Shown here: positions 4,745 to 11,173 of the stretch, one piece after another
Layout of the letters: each line of letters begins with the position of its first letter
Position numbering within the stretch: position 1 is the stretch's first letter
DNA from: Microcaldota archaeon
GTDB lineage: Archaea > Micrarchaeota > Micrarchaeia > Micrarchaeales > Micrarchaeaceae
Assembly (NCBI GenBank): GCA_013330215.1
Contig: DUIS01000011.1
Span: 1 to 11,173, forward strand
Length of the DNA: 11,173 nucleotides
Direction of reading: 5' to 3'
Position numbers and translations under genes: made by a program
Notes under the pieces: generated by a model
What the model was told of the DNA's origin: nothing
Seen by the model: the letters and a program-made list of their open reading frames with translations, nothing else
The model's database searches: none

Positions 4745-6241
4745 TTATTTTGTGTCCTTGACACCAAAATACTTCAGTACCATAGGATAGATGTCCTTTA
4801 ATTCTATTTTTCCTGGAATTTTTGGTGCGTTATAATATTTGATTCCGAAAATACCCTCTTTTGTATGATCGCCCCTCCTGCTTATTTCCGGCTCGACAAT
4901 AAACTTGTCTTTTAGGTAACCGGTAAAATCGCTTGTGTAATCCTCTTTAAGGTCGAATATTATATCTGGAGCGATGAGCTTTTCGCTGTCGACGTAGTAA
5001 TCTGACCCCTTATATGCACGTTCAATGAATGATTCCTTTCCCAGTTTTTCTATTATCTCATTGATTAGCGGCTCTTTTTCATCGCTCTTAACGCAGGGAT
5101 TTGAGAACCTCGAATCATTTATCCATATCATGCCGGTAGAGCCGGTAGACACTGATGAGAATGCCCTTGTTTTTGGCATATCAAGGTCAGATTCACTTAT
5201 CCTTATGTATTTACCTTGGATCTCCAGGTTCTGTGACTCTTCTATGAAACCTTCGCCTATTTTTTGCAGTGAACGCGGAAGCTTTGAATAAATTACTCTT
5301 CTGTATTTATTTTCAACTACTGCGTCTACTACCTTGCTTTTTATCTTTGTGCTGATGCTGTCCTTGTTGCTAGCTACAGGGGTCGTGTTAACGCTTTCCT
5401 TGAGAGTCGCATATCCATTGTTTATGAGCCATGAATTTTGGATGAATTTGTAGTGTGTGGCTGATGCCCCGTGGTCTGACATCAGGATGAATACGGCTTC
5501 TTCTTCCAATCTTTTGATCCTTTCATCAAGGTAAATCAGGAACTTCGATATTTCCTCGAAGATTGGGGCTATAAGGCCCTCCAAACTGCCCAGAGTAAGG
5601 GTATAATGCATTATCCTATCAGTTTCGCTGAAACATACGAATACAAGGTCGTAATTATTCTTATCTATAAGATATTTAGAGAGCTCGGCACGTTTTTTAG
5701 TCGCATCCAGATACGCCCTTGAGCCCTCCTCTATGGATATTTTTCCTGTACTAAGCCCATTGCCTATCTCCGGTTCACCATCGAACCCAAATTTCTTGCT
5801 TGCCACTTCAACTTCCTTTGAGCTGAACCTTGGCGGGGTCGGAAACCCTGTTATCATGTCAACATTCGGAGACAGACTCTCCTCAAGAACCATTACCGGT
5901 GTCATAACAAGGGATTTGTGTCCCGTTTTGGCAAGCAGATCCCAGAAAGGGGGCAATTCGTCGGTATTATAATCCGCCAGCTTTCGCTCGTAGTTTTTAT
6001 TTATACTGGTAAAATCTATCAGCCCGTGCTCTTTTGGCGTGAGTCCACTGTATACGGTTGCCCACGCTGGATTGCTTATTGGGGGCACTGTGGATTGGAG
6101 TACTCTAAGCGTATTTTCCTTCTCGAACAATTTGAACCCGTCCATGTCGTATTTTTTGCTGGCCATAAATTGCTTTATGAGCCATAGGGGTGCGGAGTCT
6201 ACTCCAACAATATAAAATCTTTTCCTTTTATTTCTAGCTAT
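4745..6241 (-). CDS. Type I phosphodiesterase / alkaline-phosphatase-superfamily hydrolase, start codon unclear
   Basis: The first ATG (6166) gives 473 residues, but the frame continues upstream with KRKRFYIVGVDSAPLWLIKQ, the expected N-terminal strand of this family carrying the first metal-binding Asp (GVDS). Counting from ATA 6241 gives 498 residues, MARNKRKRFYIVGVDS at the start if ATA is read as Met. From the ATG at 6166, the metal and nucleophile residues are Thr37 (NPAWATVYSGLTPKEHG), Asp183 and His187 (ETDRIMH), Asp231 and His232 (SDHGA), and His434 (RRGDHTKEGIF). This is the complete two-zinc set of nucleotide pyrophosphatase/phosphodiesterase enzymes once the upstream Asp is included. 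It would hydrolyse a phosphodiester or related ester; the substrate is unknown. No signal peptide is visible, so it is probably cytoplasmic. No ATG, GTG or TTG occurs in frame between the stop at 6265-6263 and 6166. The conservative start is 6166. Confidence 0.85.
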   Translation of the reverse strand: MARNKRKRFYIVGVDSAPLWLIKQFMASKKYDMDGFKLFEKENTLRVLQSTVPPISNPAWATVYSGLTPKEHGLIDFTSINKNYERKLADYNTDELPPFWDLLAKTGHKSLVMTPVMVLEESLSPNVDMITGFPTPPRFSSKEVEVASKKFGFDGEPEIGNGLSTGKISIEEGSRAYLDATKKRAELSKYLIDKNNYDLVFVCFSETDRIMHYTLTLGSLEGLIAPIFEEISKFLIYLDERIKRLEEEAVFILMSDHGASATHYKFIQNSWLINNGYATLKESVNTTPVASNKDSISTKIKSKVVDAVVENKYRRVIYSKLPRSLQKIGEGFIEESQNLEIQGKYIRISESDLDMPKTRAFSSVSTGSTGMIWINDSRFSNPCVKSDEKEPLINEIIEKLGKESFIERAYKGSDYYVDSEKLIAPDIIFDLKEDYTSDFTGYLKDKFIVEPEISRRGDHTKEGIFGIKYYNAPKIPGKIELKDIYPMVLKYFGVKDTK

Positions 6242-6274
6242 CGAATTACCCTGAAACAGATATTAGGAACCGGC

Positions 6275-6284
6275 ATTTTAATAT
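6275..6284 (-). promoter_or_regulatory. TATA-like box of the phosphodiesterase gene
   Basis: On the minus strand GATATTAAAA is followed by a predicted transcription start near 6250-6254. That is just above ATA 6241, far from ATG 6166, and supports the longer protein. Confidence 0.4.
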
Positions 6285-6290
6285 CGTTTT

Positions 6291-6304
6291 TGTATTTACA
6301 TTAT
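6291..6304. promoter_or_regulatory. Candidate RHH operator before the phosphodiesterase gene
   Basis: The plus strand reads TGTATTTACATTAT, matching 13 of 14 bases of the palindrome before the RHH gene (TGTATTAACATTAT, 4667-4680). It lies 7 bases above the phosphodiesterase TATA-like box and 14 bases before the divergent FkbM TATA-like box, so it could affect both genes. Confidence 0.45.
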
Positions 6305-6317
6305 AGTAAACAAAGCA

Positions 6318-6325
6318 TTTATATC
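6318..6325 (+). promoter_or_regulatory. TATA-like box of the second FkbM gene
   Basis: TTTATATC is centred about 25 bases before ATG 6346, with no Shine-Dalgarno between. This is typical of a leaderless archaeal start. Confidence 0.55.
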
Positions 6326-6345
6326 TTAATTACTATGATTCGCAT

Positions 6346-7212
6346 ATGAGCATAGTTATAGACACTTTGTCAAGGCTTGCTAACGATAATTCTGGCTCGC
6401 TCAAGTTAGTCCATGAGAAGGTTGTTAACTGGCACGGTGTTCTGCTGCTGCTTGCAGGCGTCAGGAAAAGCCTAAGGATTAGGATGAGGGATGGAAGGCG
6501 CTATGATATATCAGTGAGCAGTAGGTATGTGTCTGTAGACTACTCTGGTAGGGAGCTGAAGCTCCTTTACGGCACCAAAAAGGAGCGCATACGCGCAATA
6601 CTCACGCTCATAGGGGAATTCCTGGACGAGGCGCATGCGGATCTGGACGTGAAAGGCAGGGACGTGGTCGACATAGGCGCCTATATAGGGGATACGCCGA
6701 TCTACTTTGCGTTGAAAGGGGCGAGGCACGTATATGCCTTTGAACCGTACCCCTATTCGTACGATATGGCAAGGCGTAATGTATCGGCCAACTATCTCAA
6801 CAGAAAGGTAACGATGATAAATGCGGGATGCGGAAGCAAGAAGGGCAGCATTACCATAAAGAGTGACGAAGGCAACCTTGCCGGGAGCGCAATGAGGAAA
6901 TCGGAGTCGGGAAAAAGGATACGGATACTTCCCCTAAGCACTATCGTGGCGGATTACAAATTAGACAATGCTGCCCTTAAGATTGATTGCGAGGGCTGCG
7001 AATATGATATTGTACTGAAATCGGATAAGAGCACGCTCCGCAGGTTTGCAAGCATACTCATAGAGTACCATTATGGCTATCCCAAGCTGGTAAGGAAGCT
7101 GAAGGATTCGGGCTTTGCAATAAGGCATGTTGAAGAGGAGCACGCCATGAGGAACGTGAATGTTGAAAACCAGGAGATGCATGGCGGCACCATAGTAGCG
7201 ACGCTCAAATAG
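6346..7212 (+). CDS. FkbM-family SAM-dependent methyltransferase (second copy)
   Basis: The 288-residue protein has an N-terminal region of about 100 residues without a recognised domain, then the FkbM core. SAM motif I is VVDIGAYIGDT (107-117), the ribose-binding FEP is at 132-134 (YAFEPYPYSY), and the post-II motif is ALKIDCEGCEYDIV (210-223), a Cys-containing form common in archaeal FkbM proteins. It probably O-methylates a sugar of the glycan built by the downstream genes. It is not a recent duplicate of the FkbM protein at 821-1591: beyond the shared core motifs they diverge, and this gene is richer in G+C, ATA and AGG. It starts the plus-strand run FkbM, glycosyltransferase, flippase. 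Its stop is 8 bases before the glycosyltransferase start. The start is supported by the TATA box at 6318-6325. Confidence 0.9.
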   Translation: MSIVIDTLSRLANDNSGSLKLVHEKVVNWHGVLLLLAGVRKSLRIRMRDGRRYDISVSSRYVSVDYSGRELKLLYGTKKERIRAILTLIGEFLDEAHADLDVKGRDVVDIGAYIGDTPIYFALKGARHVYAFEPYPYSYDMARRNVSANYLNRKVTMINAGCGSKKGSITIKSDEGNLAGSAMRKSESGKRIRILPLSTIVADYKLDNAALKIDCEGCEYDIVLKSDKSTLRRFASILIEYHYGYPKLVRKLKDSGFAIRHVEEEHAMRNVNVENQEMHGGTIVATLK

Positions 7213-7220
7213 ATGTAAAA

Positions 7221-8282
7221 ATGGGGAAATTATCGGCACTTGTGTTCTCAAGGGACAACGCACCGAAGACCATGCGTCTTGTAAAGGATATTGTAGGCGT
7301 ATGCGATCAGGTTGTCGTTGTCCATTCGGGAAAGAAATCTAGTTTCGCAGAATTGAAAAGAGCAACTGCGCGTATCCCGAAAGTCGACCTTTATTACACA
7401 ATAGCTTTGGGCTATGCAGACCCCATGAGGGCGTACGGCCTCGGAAAATGCAAGTACGATTGGGTACTCTACATAGACACCGATGAGCGCATAAATAAGG
7501 AACTGAAGTCCGACATCGGCGAGATAATAAGCAATGCGAAATGCGATGCCTTCGCGATAAAGCGCTACGAGCATGCCCACCTCAATGGGGATAAAGGAAG
7601 CTTCTTCACCTGGCAGGTAAGGCTTTACAACAAGCGCAGGATCCGGTACAGGGGTCTTCTTCACGAGCAGCCGGCAGTCAAGGGCAGGCTGAGGAAGCTT
7701 GACGGGAGGTACTGCCTGCTCCATGTAGAGGAGCTGAAGGCGAAAGGCTCCAGGCGCACCGACCTTGAGTACAGCCTGATAAAGAGCTACCATGACAGGC
7801 TTTCATATAGGATGATGAATGAGAGAGTTATGGATTATCTTGCAAAACTGGTGGTTCCGGAAGGTAAGGATATAGGGGAAACACCGATCGGCAAGTTCAT
7901 ACTGGGGTGGATGAAGCTCTACCAGAGCATAACACTGAGGAAAAAAGATGAGGAGATAAGCACATTCGATTATTTCATTTTCTACCTCATGATAGAGGGA
8001 GCGTACACAATAAAGGGGAAGGACATCAGATACCTCATCGATGAGGGCATGCCGACAGTGATCAGGGACACGAAGAGGGTTTCCGGATTCAGGAGAGCGA
8101 TAAACAGCAAGGAGATATTCGAGATATCAAAAGAGCTAAATAGGCAGGGCATGATAAAATACCTGATGCTTGACAATGAGAAGGTTGTCGAGATGCTTAA
8201 CAAAAAATACGGAAATGGCAAGCAGGGGATAGGTCTGCTTATAAAATTGCTTAATGACAGGTACAATTCGCGCTACCCCTGA
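7221..8282 (+). CDS. GT2-family glycosyltransferase (GT-A fold)
   Basis: The 353-residue protein begins with the GT-A Rossmann-like strand KLSALVFSRDNAPKT, then VCDQVVVVHSG (28-37). The nucleotide-sugar and metal-binding motif is YDWVLYIDTDERI (79-91), with Asp86 and Asp88 forming DxD. VRLYNKRRIRYRGLLHEQP (133-151) is the acceptor and catalytic segment seen in WaaE/KdtX-like GT2 enzymes. The last 180 residues are mostly helical, with no strong membrane segment, so the enzyme is probably soluble or peripheral at the cytoplasmic face. It would add a sugar from a nucleotide or dolichol-phosphate donor to the lipid-linked glycan. It follows the FkbM gene by 8 bases, where ATG 7213 is followed at once by a stop, leaving ATG 7221 as the first workable start. 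Donor and linkage are unknown. Confidence 0.88.
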   Translation: MGKLSALVFSRDNAPKTMRLVKDIVGVCDQVVVVHSGKKSSFAELKRATARIPKVDLYYTIALGYADPMRAYGLGKCKYDWVLYIDTDERINKELKSDIGEIISNAKCDAFAIKRYEHAHLNGDKGSFFTWQVRLYNKRRIRYRGLLHEQPAVKGRLRKLDGRYCLLHVEELKAKGSRRTDLEYSLIKSYHDRLSYRMMNERVMDYLAKLVVPEGKDIGETPIGKFILGWMKLYQSITLRKKDEEISTFDYFIFYLMIEGAYTIKGKDIRYLIDEGMPTVIRDTKRVSGFRRAINSKEIFEISKELNRQGMIKYLMLDNEKVVEMLNKKYGNGKQGIGLLIKLLNDRYNSRYP

Positions 8283-8287
8283 CCAGC

Positions 8288-8294
8288 ATATAAG
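8288..8294 (+). promoter_or_regulatory. TATA-like box before the flippase
   Basis: ATATAAG lies just after the glycosyltransferase stop and predicts transcription starting near 8316-8322. The flippase may thus have its own promoter despite the short gap. Confidence 0.45.
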
Positions 8295-8320
8295 TCGCTA
8301 ATGGTAGTTTTTTGGTCGAA

Positions 8321-9898
8321 GTGAGTAAAAAAATGGAAGGCGTGGAGCATGATGGCAGCGCTGTCGGTTCTGCATCGGCAAAGGTCGCTAGCCTCGTGGT
8401 CTTTGGTAGGTTCGCCGTTTTGTTCATATCAGGGATAACGTTCGTAATAGTCGCAAGGTTCCTAGGGCCGGGCGTATACGGGATATACATACTTGCGATG
8501 TCGTATACGGGGCTATTCACTGGTGTGGCGGATATTGGCGTCTGCACGGCGCTCAACAAATTTATTGCACAATACCGTGCAAGCGGCAGCAAGGAGGACC
8601 TCAATAAAGTGGTATCGAACGGTTACTTCTCCGTAATATTATCCGCGCTTGCCTTTTCGCTTATCGCATTCTCGCTGAGCAGCTTCGTGGCTGTCCATGT
8701 CCTTGGCAGTGCCAGCTATACCTATATAGTGCAAGTGGTCTCGTTCTGCATATTGGGAGGTATGCTTTTCGGAGTCTCCTATAATATGATGGTGGGCTTC
8801 GGGAAGGGTTCGTACGTCGCTCTGATGTTAATATTGCAATCGGTGGTGCAATCGATCATAAGCATTATTTTGGTAATGCTTGGTTTAGGCGCTATTGCCC
8901 CCATACTCGGGCTTTTGGTCGGTTATCTCACAAGCATTGTTACCGTCTTTGTCCTCCTCACCACAAAGCTCAAGATAAGGCTAAGGAAGCCCTCATTCGC
9001 TTATATAAAGAAATTTTTTGGCTTCTCCTCCCCGATAGCGGTATACAACGGCTTAAGGGGCGTGGTCACCAATATCGCCCCAATAATCCTTGGCATCTTT
9101 GCAACAACGGTCATCGTGGGCAACTTTGGGGTCGCGGTAAAGACAAGCTCGATAATAAGCAGCTTTACCGACGCCCTCGGATTGGTGGTGCTGCCGATGT
9201 TCGCTTATACGGTATCGGCAAAAAGCATCGGGAAGAACATAGGAAAATTCTACAACTATGCGGTCTACATGACATTCATGCTGGTGGCTCCGGCGCTCTT
9301 CTACCTTGCGGTGCTTTCAAAGGAGTTCTCGTTCACCGTATTCAGCTCCAAGTACCTCCTTGCGCCCACCTACATATCCCTGATAAGCATAGGCACACTC
9401 CTCTGGATCCTTGCAACATATACGACCATGCTGCTCATAAGCACCAGCAAGGTAAAGAAGATACTGAAATACAGCCTCATAATGACCTGCATAGAGCTTA
9501 CACTGATATTCACAGTGGTGCCGATGTTCGGGGCGATCGGCCTGATATCCATACTCTTCCTCGTAACGCCATCGCTCATAACGTTTCTGATGTCAAAGGC
9601 GGCAAGGGATCTGCTTGATGTGCACCTAGACCTGCGAAAGCTCGCACGTGTGGTGATTGCGGGGCTGATAAGCGCGGCATTCCTCCTGCCTTTGCTTATA
9701 GTGCCGGGAGAGTATATAGCCGTCCTTGTGGTTGGCGTGATAGAGCAGATGGCAGTATATCCGGTTATACTGGCGCTTACCGGAGCCGCGGGAAGAGAGG
9801 AGCTGAAGGTGCTTAGGGATGTGACCGGCAATATACCAGTAATGAGCAGGATAATAAGCATATTCGCAGATTATACAGGACATTTCGTAAGGGCCTGA
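8321..9898 (+). CDS. MOP-superfamily polysaccharide flippase (Wzx/RfbX-like)
   Basis: The protein has about 525 residues and perhaps 12-14 hydrophobic membrane helices separated by short basic loops. The first helix region, FGRFAVLFISGITFVIVAR, runs into FLGPGVYGIYILAMSYTGLF and VADIGVCTALNKFIAQYRAS, the characteristic opening of polysaccharide-biosynthesis flippases, where a conserved 'R.LGP..YG' loop joins helices 1 and 2. It would move the lipid-linked glycan assembled by the neighbouring enzymes to the outer face of the membrane. The start is ambiguous. TTG 8312 lies upstream of the transcription start predicted from the TATA box, so GTG 8321 (leaderless) or ATG 8333 (MEGVEHDGSAVG) is more likely; GTG was chosen. 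The stop is TGA 9896-9898, 58 bases before the ABC permease start. Confidence 0.9.
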   Translation: MSKKMEGVEHDGSAVGSASAKVASLVVFGRFAVLFISGITFVIVARFLGPGVYGIYILAMSYTGLFTGVADIGVCTALNKFIAQYRASGSKEDLNKVVSNGYFSVILSALAFSLIAFSLSSFVAVHVLGSASYTYIVQVVSFCILGGMLFGVSYNMMVGFGKGSYVALMLILQSVVQSIISIILVMLGLGAIAPILGLLVGYLTSIVTVFVLLTTKLKIRLRKPSFAYIKKFFGFSSPIAVYNGLRGVVTNIAPIILGIFATTVIVGNFGVAVKTSSIISSFTDALGLVVLPMFAYTVSAKSIGKNIGKFYNYAVYMTFMLVAPALFYLAVLSKEFSFTVFSSKYLLAPTYISLISIGTLLWILATYTTMLLISTSKVKKILKYSLIMTCIELTLIFTVVPMFGAIGLISILFLVTPSLITFLMSKAARDLLDVHLDLRKLARVVIAGLISAAFLLPLLIVPGEYIAVLVVGVIEQMAVYPVILALTGAAGREELKVLRDVTGNIPVMSRIISIFADYTGHFVRA

Positions 9899-9926
9899 AT
9901 GATCTTACTCCAATGGCTTCAAGCAA

Positions 9927-9936
9927 GAATAAATTA
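9927..9936 (+). promoter_or_regulatory. TATA-like box of the ABC permease
   Basis: GAATAAATTA is centred about 25 bases before ATG 9957, suggesting a separate leaderless transcript for the permease. Confidence 0.4.
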
Positions 9937-9956
9937 GTTTGCTGTGTATCTCAAGT

Positions 9957-11173
9957 ATGCAGCCCTTCCTGAGCTTTATAGTCTCCATAATTGTCGATAC
10001 GTCGTTCTCCTGGGGCAGGATGCTCATCGCGCTTTTCCTCTCGGTTGTGATAAGCCTCTTTGTCGGCATATTCGCAGCTACGAACAAGACCGCCGAGCGG
10101 ATAATAATACCGATATGGGACATATTCCAGACCCTGCCCATACTAGCCTTCTTCCCGTTCGTGATATTCGTGGTCGTCGCAACGCTGCCCGGCTACATAG
10201 GGATAAATGCCGCAGTGATATTCCTGATAGTAACGAGCATGATATGGAACATCACCTTCGGCGTCTACGAGGCTGTAAAGACGATACCGGACGAATTCTT
10301 CGAGATAGGGCGGATATTCAACCTGAGCCCGCTTGAAAGGCTGAGGAAGATACTCATACCCGCAAGCATGACCAAGGTGATAGAGCAGTCAGCGCTTTCC
10401 TGGTCCATAGGGCTATTCTACCTTGTCACCAGCGAGATATTCTCTACGGGGAATGCGGCCTACACCGTAAAGTACGGGATAGGCGTTGCGCTCACCAACC
10501 TCGCCTTCTCAGGCAACTTCGGCTACTACCTTGTAGGCATAGGCGTCTTCATAGGCTTTGTCATCGCGACCCGTTTCCTGCTTTTCGGTTACCTGAAGAA
10601 AAGGTTCCAGGGTTATACAATCAATGAAAAGCGTGCGGTACATGAGACGAAGAAGTCACCCATAGTAAGGGCTATCGACAGGATAAATCCGTTCAGCAAG
10701 TCAAGATCCGAAACTGTGAGAAGGGGCGTGCTGAGCGCCAGGGAGAGGATCGCAAAGCCGATGGTCGTGATAGGGGTTGGGGCAAAGCATGCAAAAAGGG
10801 CTGGAGGCCTGGCAAAGCGCAACATCTATGATTACAGGTATCTGGTGTATGTCGCGCTGCTGTTCTTTGCGATTTACCTCGTATACACGCACCTTTACCT
10901 CGTGCCAACATACGCGGGCTATGAATACACGGTGCTGCTGGCCATGGCTGCGACACTTGCAAGGATATGGCTCGTATTCCTGATCATACTTGCGATATCT
11001 ATCCCCGTGGGCGTATACCTCATCTTCATGTCAAGGAGGAGCGAGAGCTATCTCCTGCTGTTCCAGATAATCGCCTCGATACCGGCAACGATACTGCTTC
11101 CGCTGATAGCGGTCTCGCTCAAGAATGCACCTTTCCACAATGAGCTTGTCGCTTTCGTAGTCTTCTTCCTGAG
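9957..11173 (+). CDS. ABC-type anion transporter, duplicated permease component, 3' end outside window
   Basis: The frame is open from ATG 9957 to the window edge (405 codons). Residues 20-215 form a binding-protein-dependent inner-membrane permease domain: about five or six hydrophobic helices with AATNKTAERIIIPIWDIFQT (40-59), SMIWNITFGVYEA (94-106) and the EAA loop EAVKTIPDEFFEIGRIFNLS (105-124), which docks on the ATPase. A Lys/Arg-rich linker (about 212-292) follows, then a second permease half starting near 325 (LLAMAATLARIWLVFLIIL). Two fused permease domains of this kind are typical of COG4986, related to sulfonate/nitrate/taurine permeases and common in archaea. The substrate is probably an anion, otherwise unknown. 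TTG 9939 is an alternative start, but the TATA-like box at 9927-9936 favours ATG 9957. No ATPase or binding protein is visible here, and a link to the glycan genes is not established. Confidence 0.88.
   Translation, partial: MQPFLSFIVSIIVDTSFSWGRMLIALFLSVVISLFVGIFAATNKTAERIIIPIWDIFQTLPILAFFPFVIFVVVATLPGYIGINAAVIFLIVTSMIWNITFGVYEAVKTIPDEFFEIGRIFNLSPLERLRKILIPASMTKVIEQSALSWSIGLFYLVTSEIFSTGNAAYTVKYGIGVALTNLAFSGNFGYYLVGIGVFIGFVIATRFLLFGYLKKRFQGYTINEKRAVHETKKSPIVRAIDRINPFSKSRSETVRRGVLSARERIAKPMVVIGVGAKHAKRAGGLAKRNIYDYRYLVYVALLFFAIYLVYTHLYLVPTYAGYEYTVLLAMAATLARIWLVFLIILAISIPVGVYLIFMSRRSESYLLLFQIIASIPATILLPLIAVSLKNAPFHNELVAFVVFFL

Noticed and set aside
7248..7793. 181-codon minus-strand frame over the glycosyltransferase
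   Set aside because: The plus strand carries a clear GT2 enzyme with a DxD motif; the antisense peptide has no domain.
9944..10336. 130-codon plus-strand frame starting near the ABC permease
   Set aside because: It is out of frame with the permease, whose translation shows helices and an EAA loop. The alternate frame gives an Arg/His-rich, unlikely protein.
1..11173. CRISPR array, insertion sequence or integrase site
   Set aside because: No regularly spaced repeats, terminal inverted repeats with a transposase, or integrase gene were seen.

Overview
The window looks archaeal. TATA-like boxes sit about 20-30 bases before many starts, leaders are absent or very short, clear Shine-Dalgarno sites are scarce, and the plus-strand genes favour ATA (Ile) and AGG/AGA (Arg). 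An acidophilic Thermoplasmata or Micrarchaeota-type genome would fit, but I cannot fix the lineage from this sequence alone. The setting is a surface-glycan (S-layer, N-glycan or exopolysaccharide) biosynthesis locus.

Layout. 1-407 (-): N-terminal part of a zinc-finger class I methyltransferase of the sugar C-methyltransferase type, running off the left edge. 408-820: no intact gene, but a truncated minus-strand methyltransferase remnant (623-775). 821-1591 (-): FkbM-family methyltransferase. 1866-3382 (+): a translationally coupled PLP sugar aminotransferase (DegT/DnrJ/EryC1) and a small RmlC-like cupin, a pair that typically makes amino-deoxy sugars. 3478-6241 (-): a more AT-rich block with a CysD/PAPS-reductase-type ATP pyrophosphatase, a ribbon-helix-helix (RHH) regulator and a type I phosphodiesterase/alkaline-phosphatase-superfamily enzyme. 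6346-9898 (+): a second FkbM methyltransferase, a GT2 glycosyltransferase and a MOP-type flippase. 9957-11173 (+): a duplicated ABC permease, cut by the right edge.

How it may work together (inference). The aminotransferase and cupin make an unusual nucleotide sugar. The methyltransferases decorate sugars or the glycan, the GT2 enzyme adds sugars, and the flippase exports the lipid-linked product. The minus-strand block in the middle looks like a self-regulated module for sulfur activation and ester hydrolysis. The same short element (core ATAATGT on the gene strand) lies just upstream of a TATA-like box before each of its three genes, and the RHH protein encoded between the other two is the obvious candidate to bind it. 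The CysD-like and RHH proteins, though unrelated in fold, both end in an LR-x-(L/V)-GY tail. This shared operator plus shared tail is the most interesting signal in the window.

The phosphodiesterase also has an apparent start-codon problem: its first metal-binding Asp is encoded 11 codons upstream of the first ATG, in a stretch lacking ATG, GTG and TTG.
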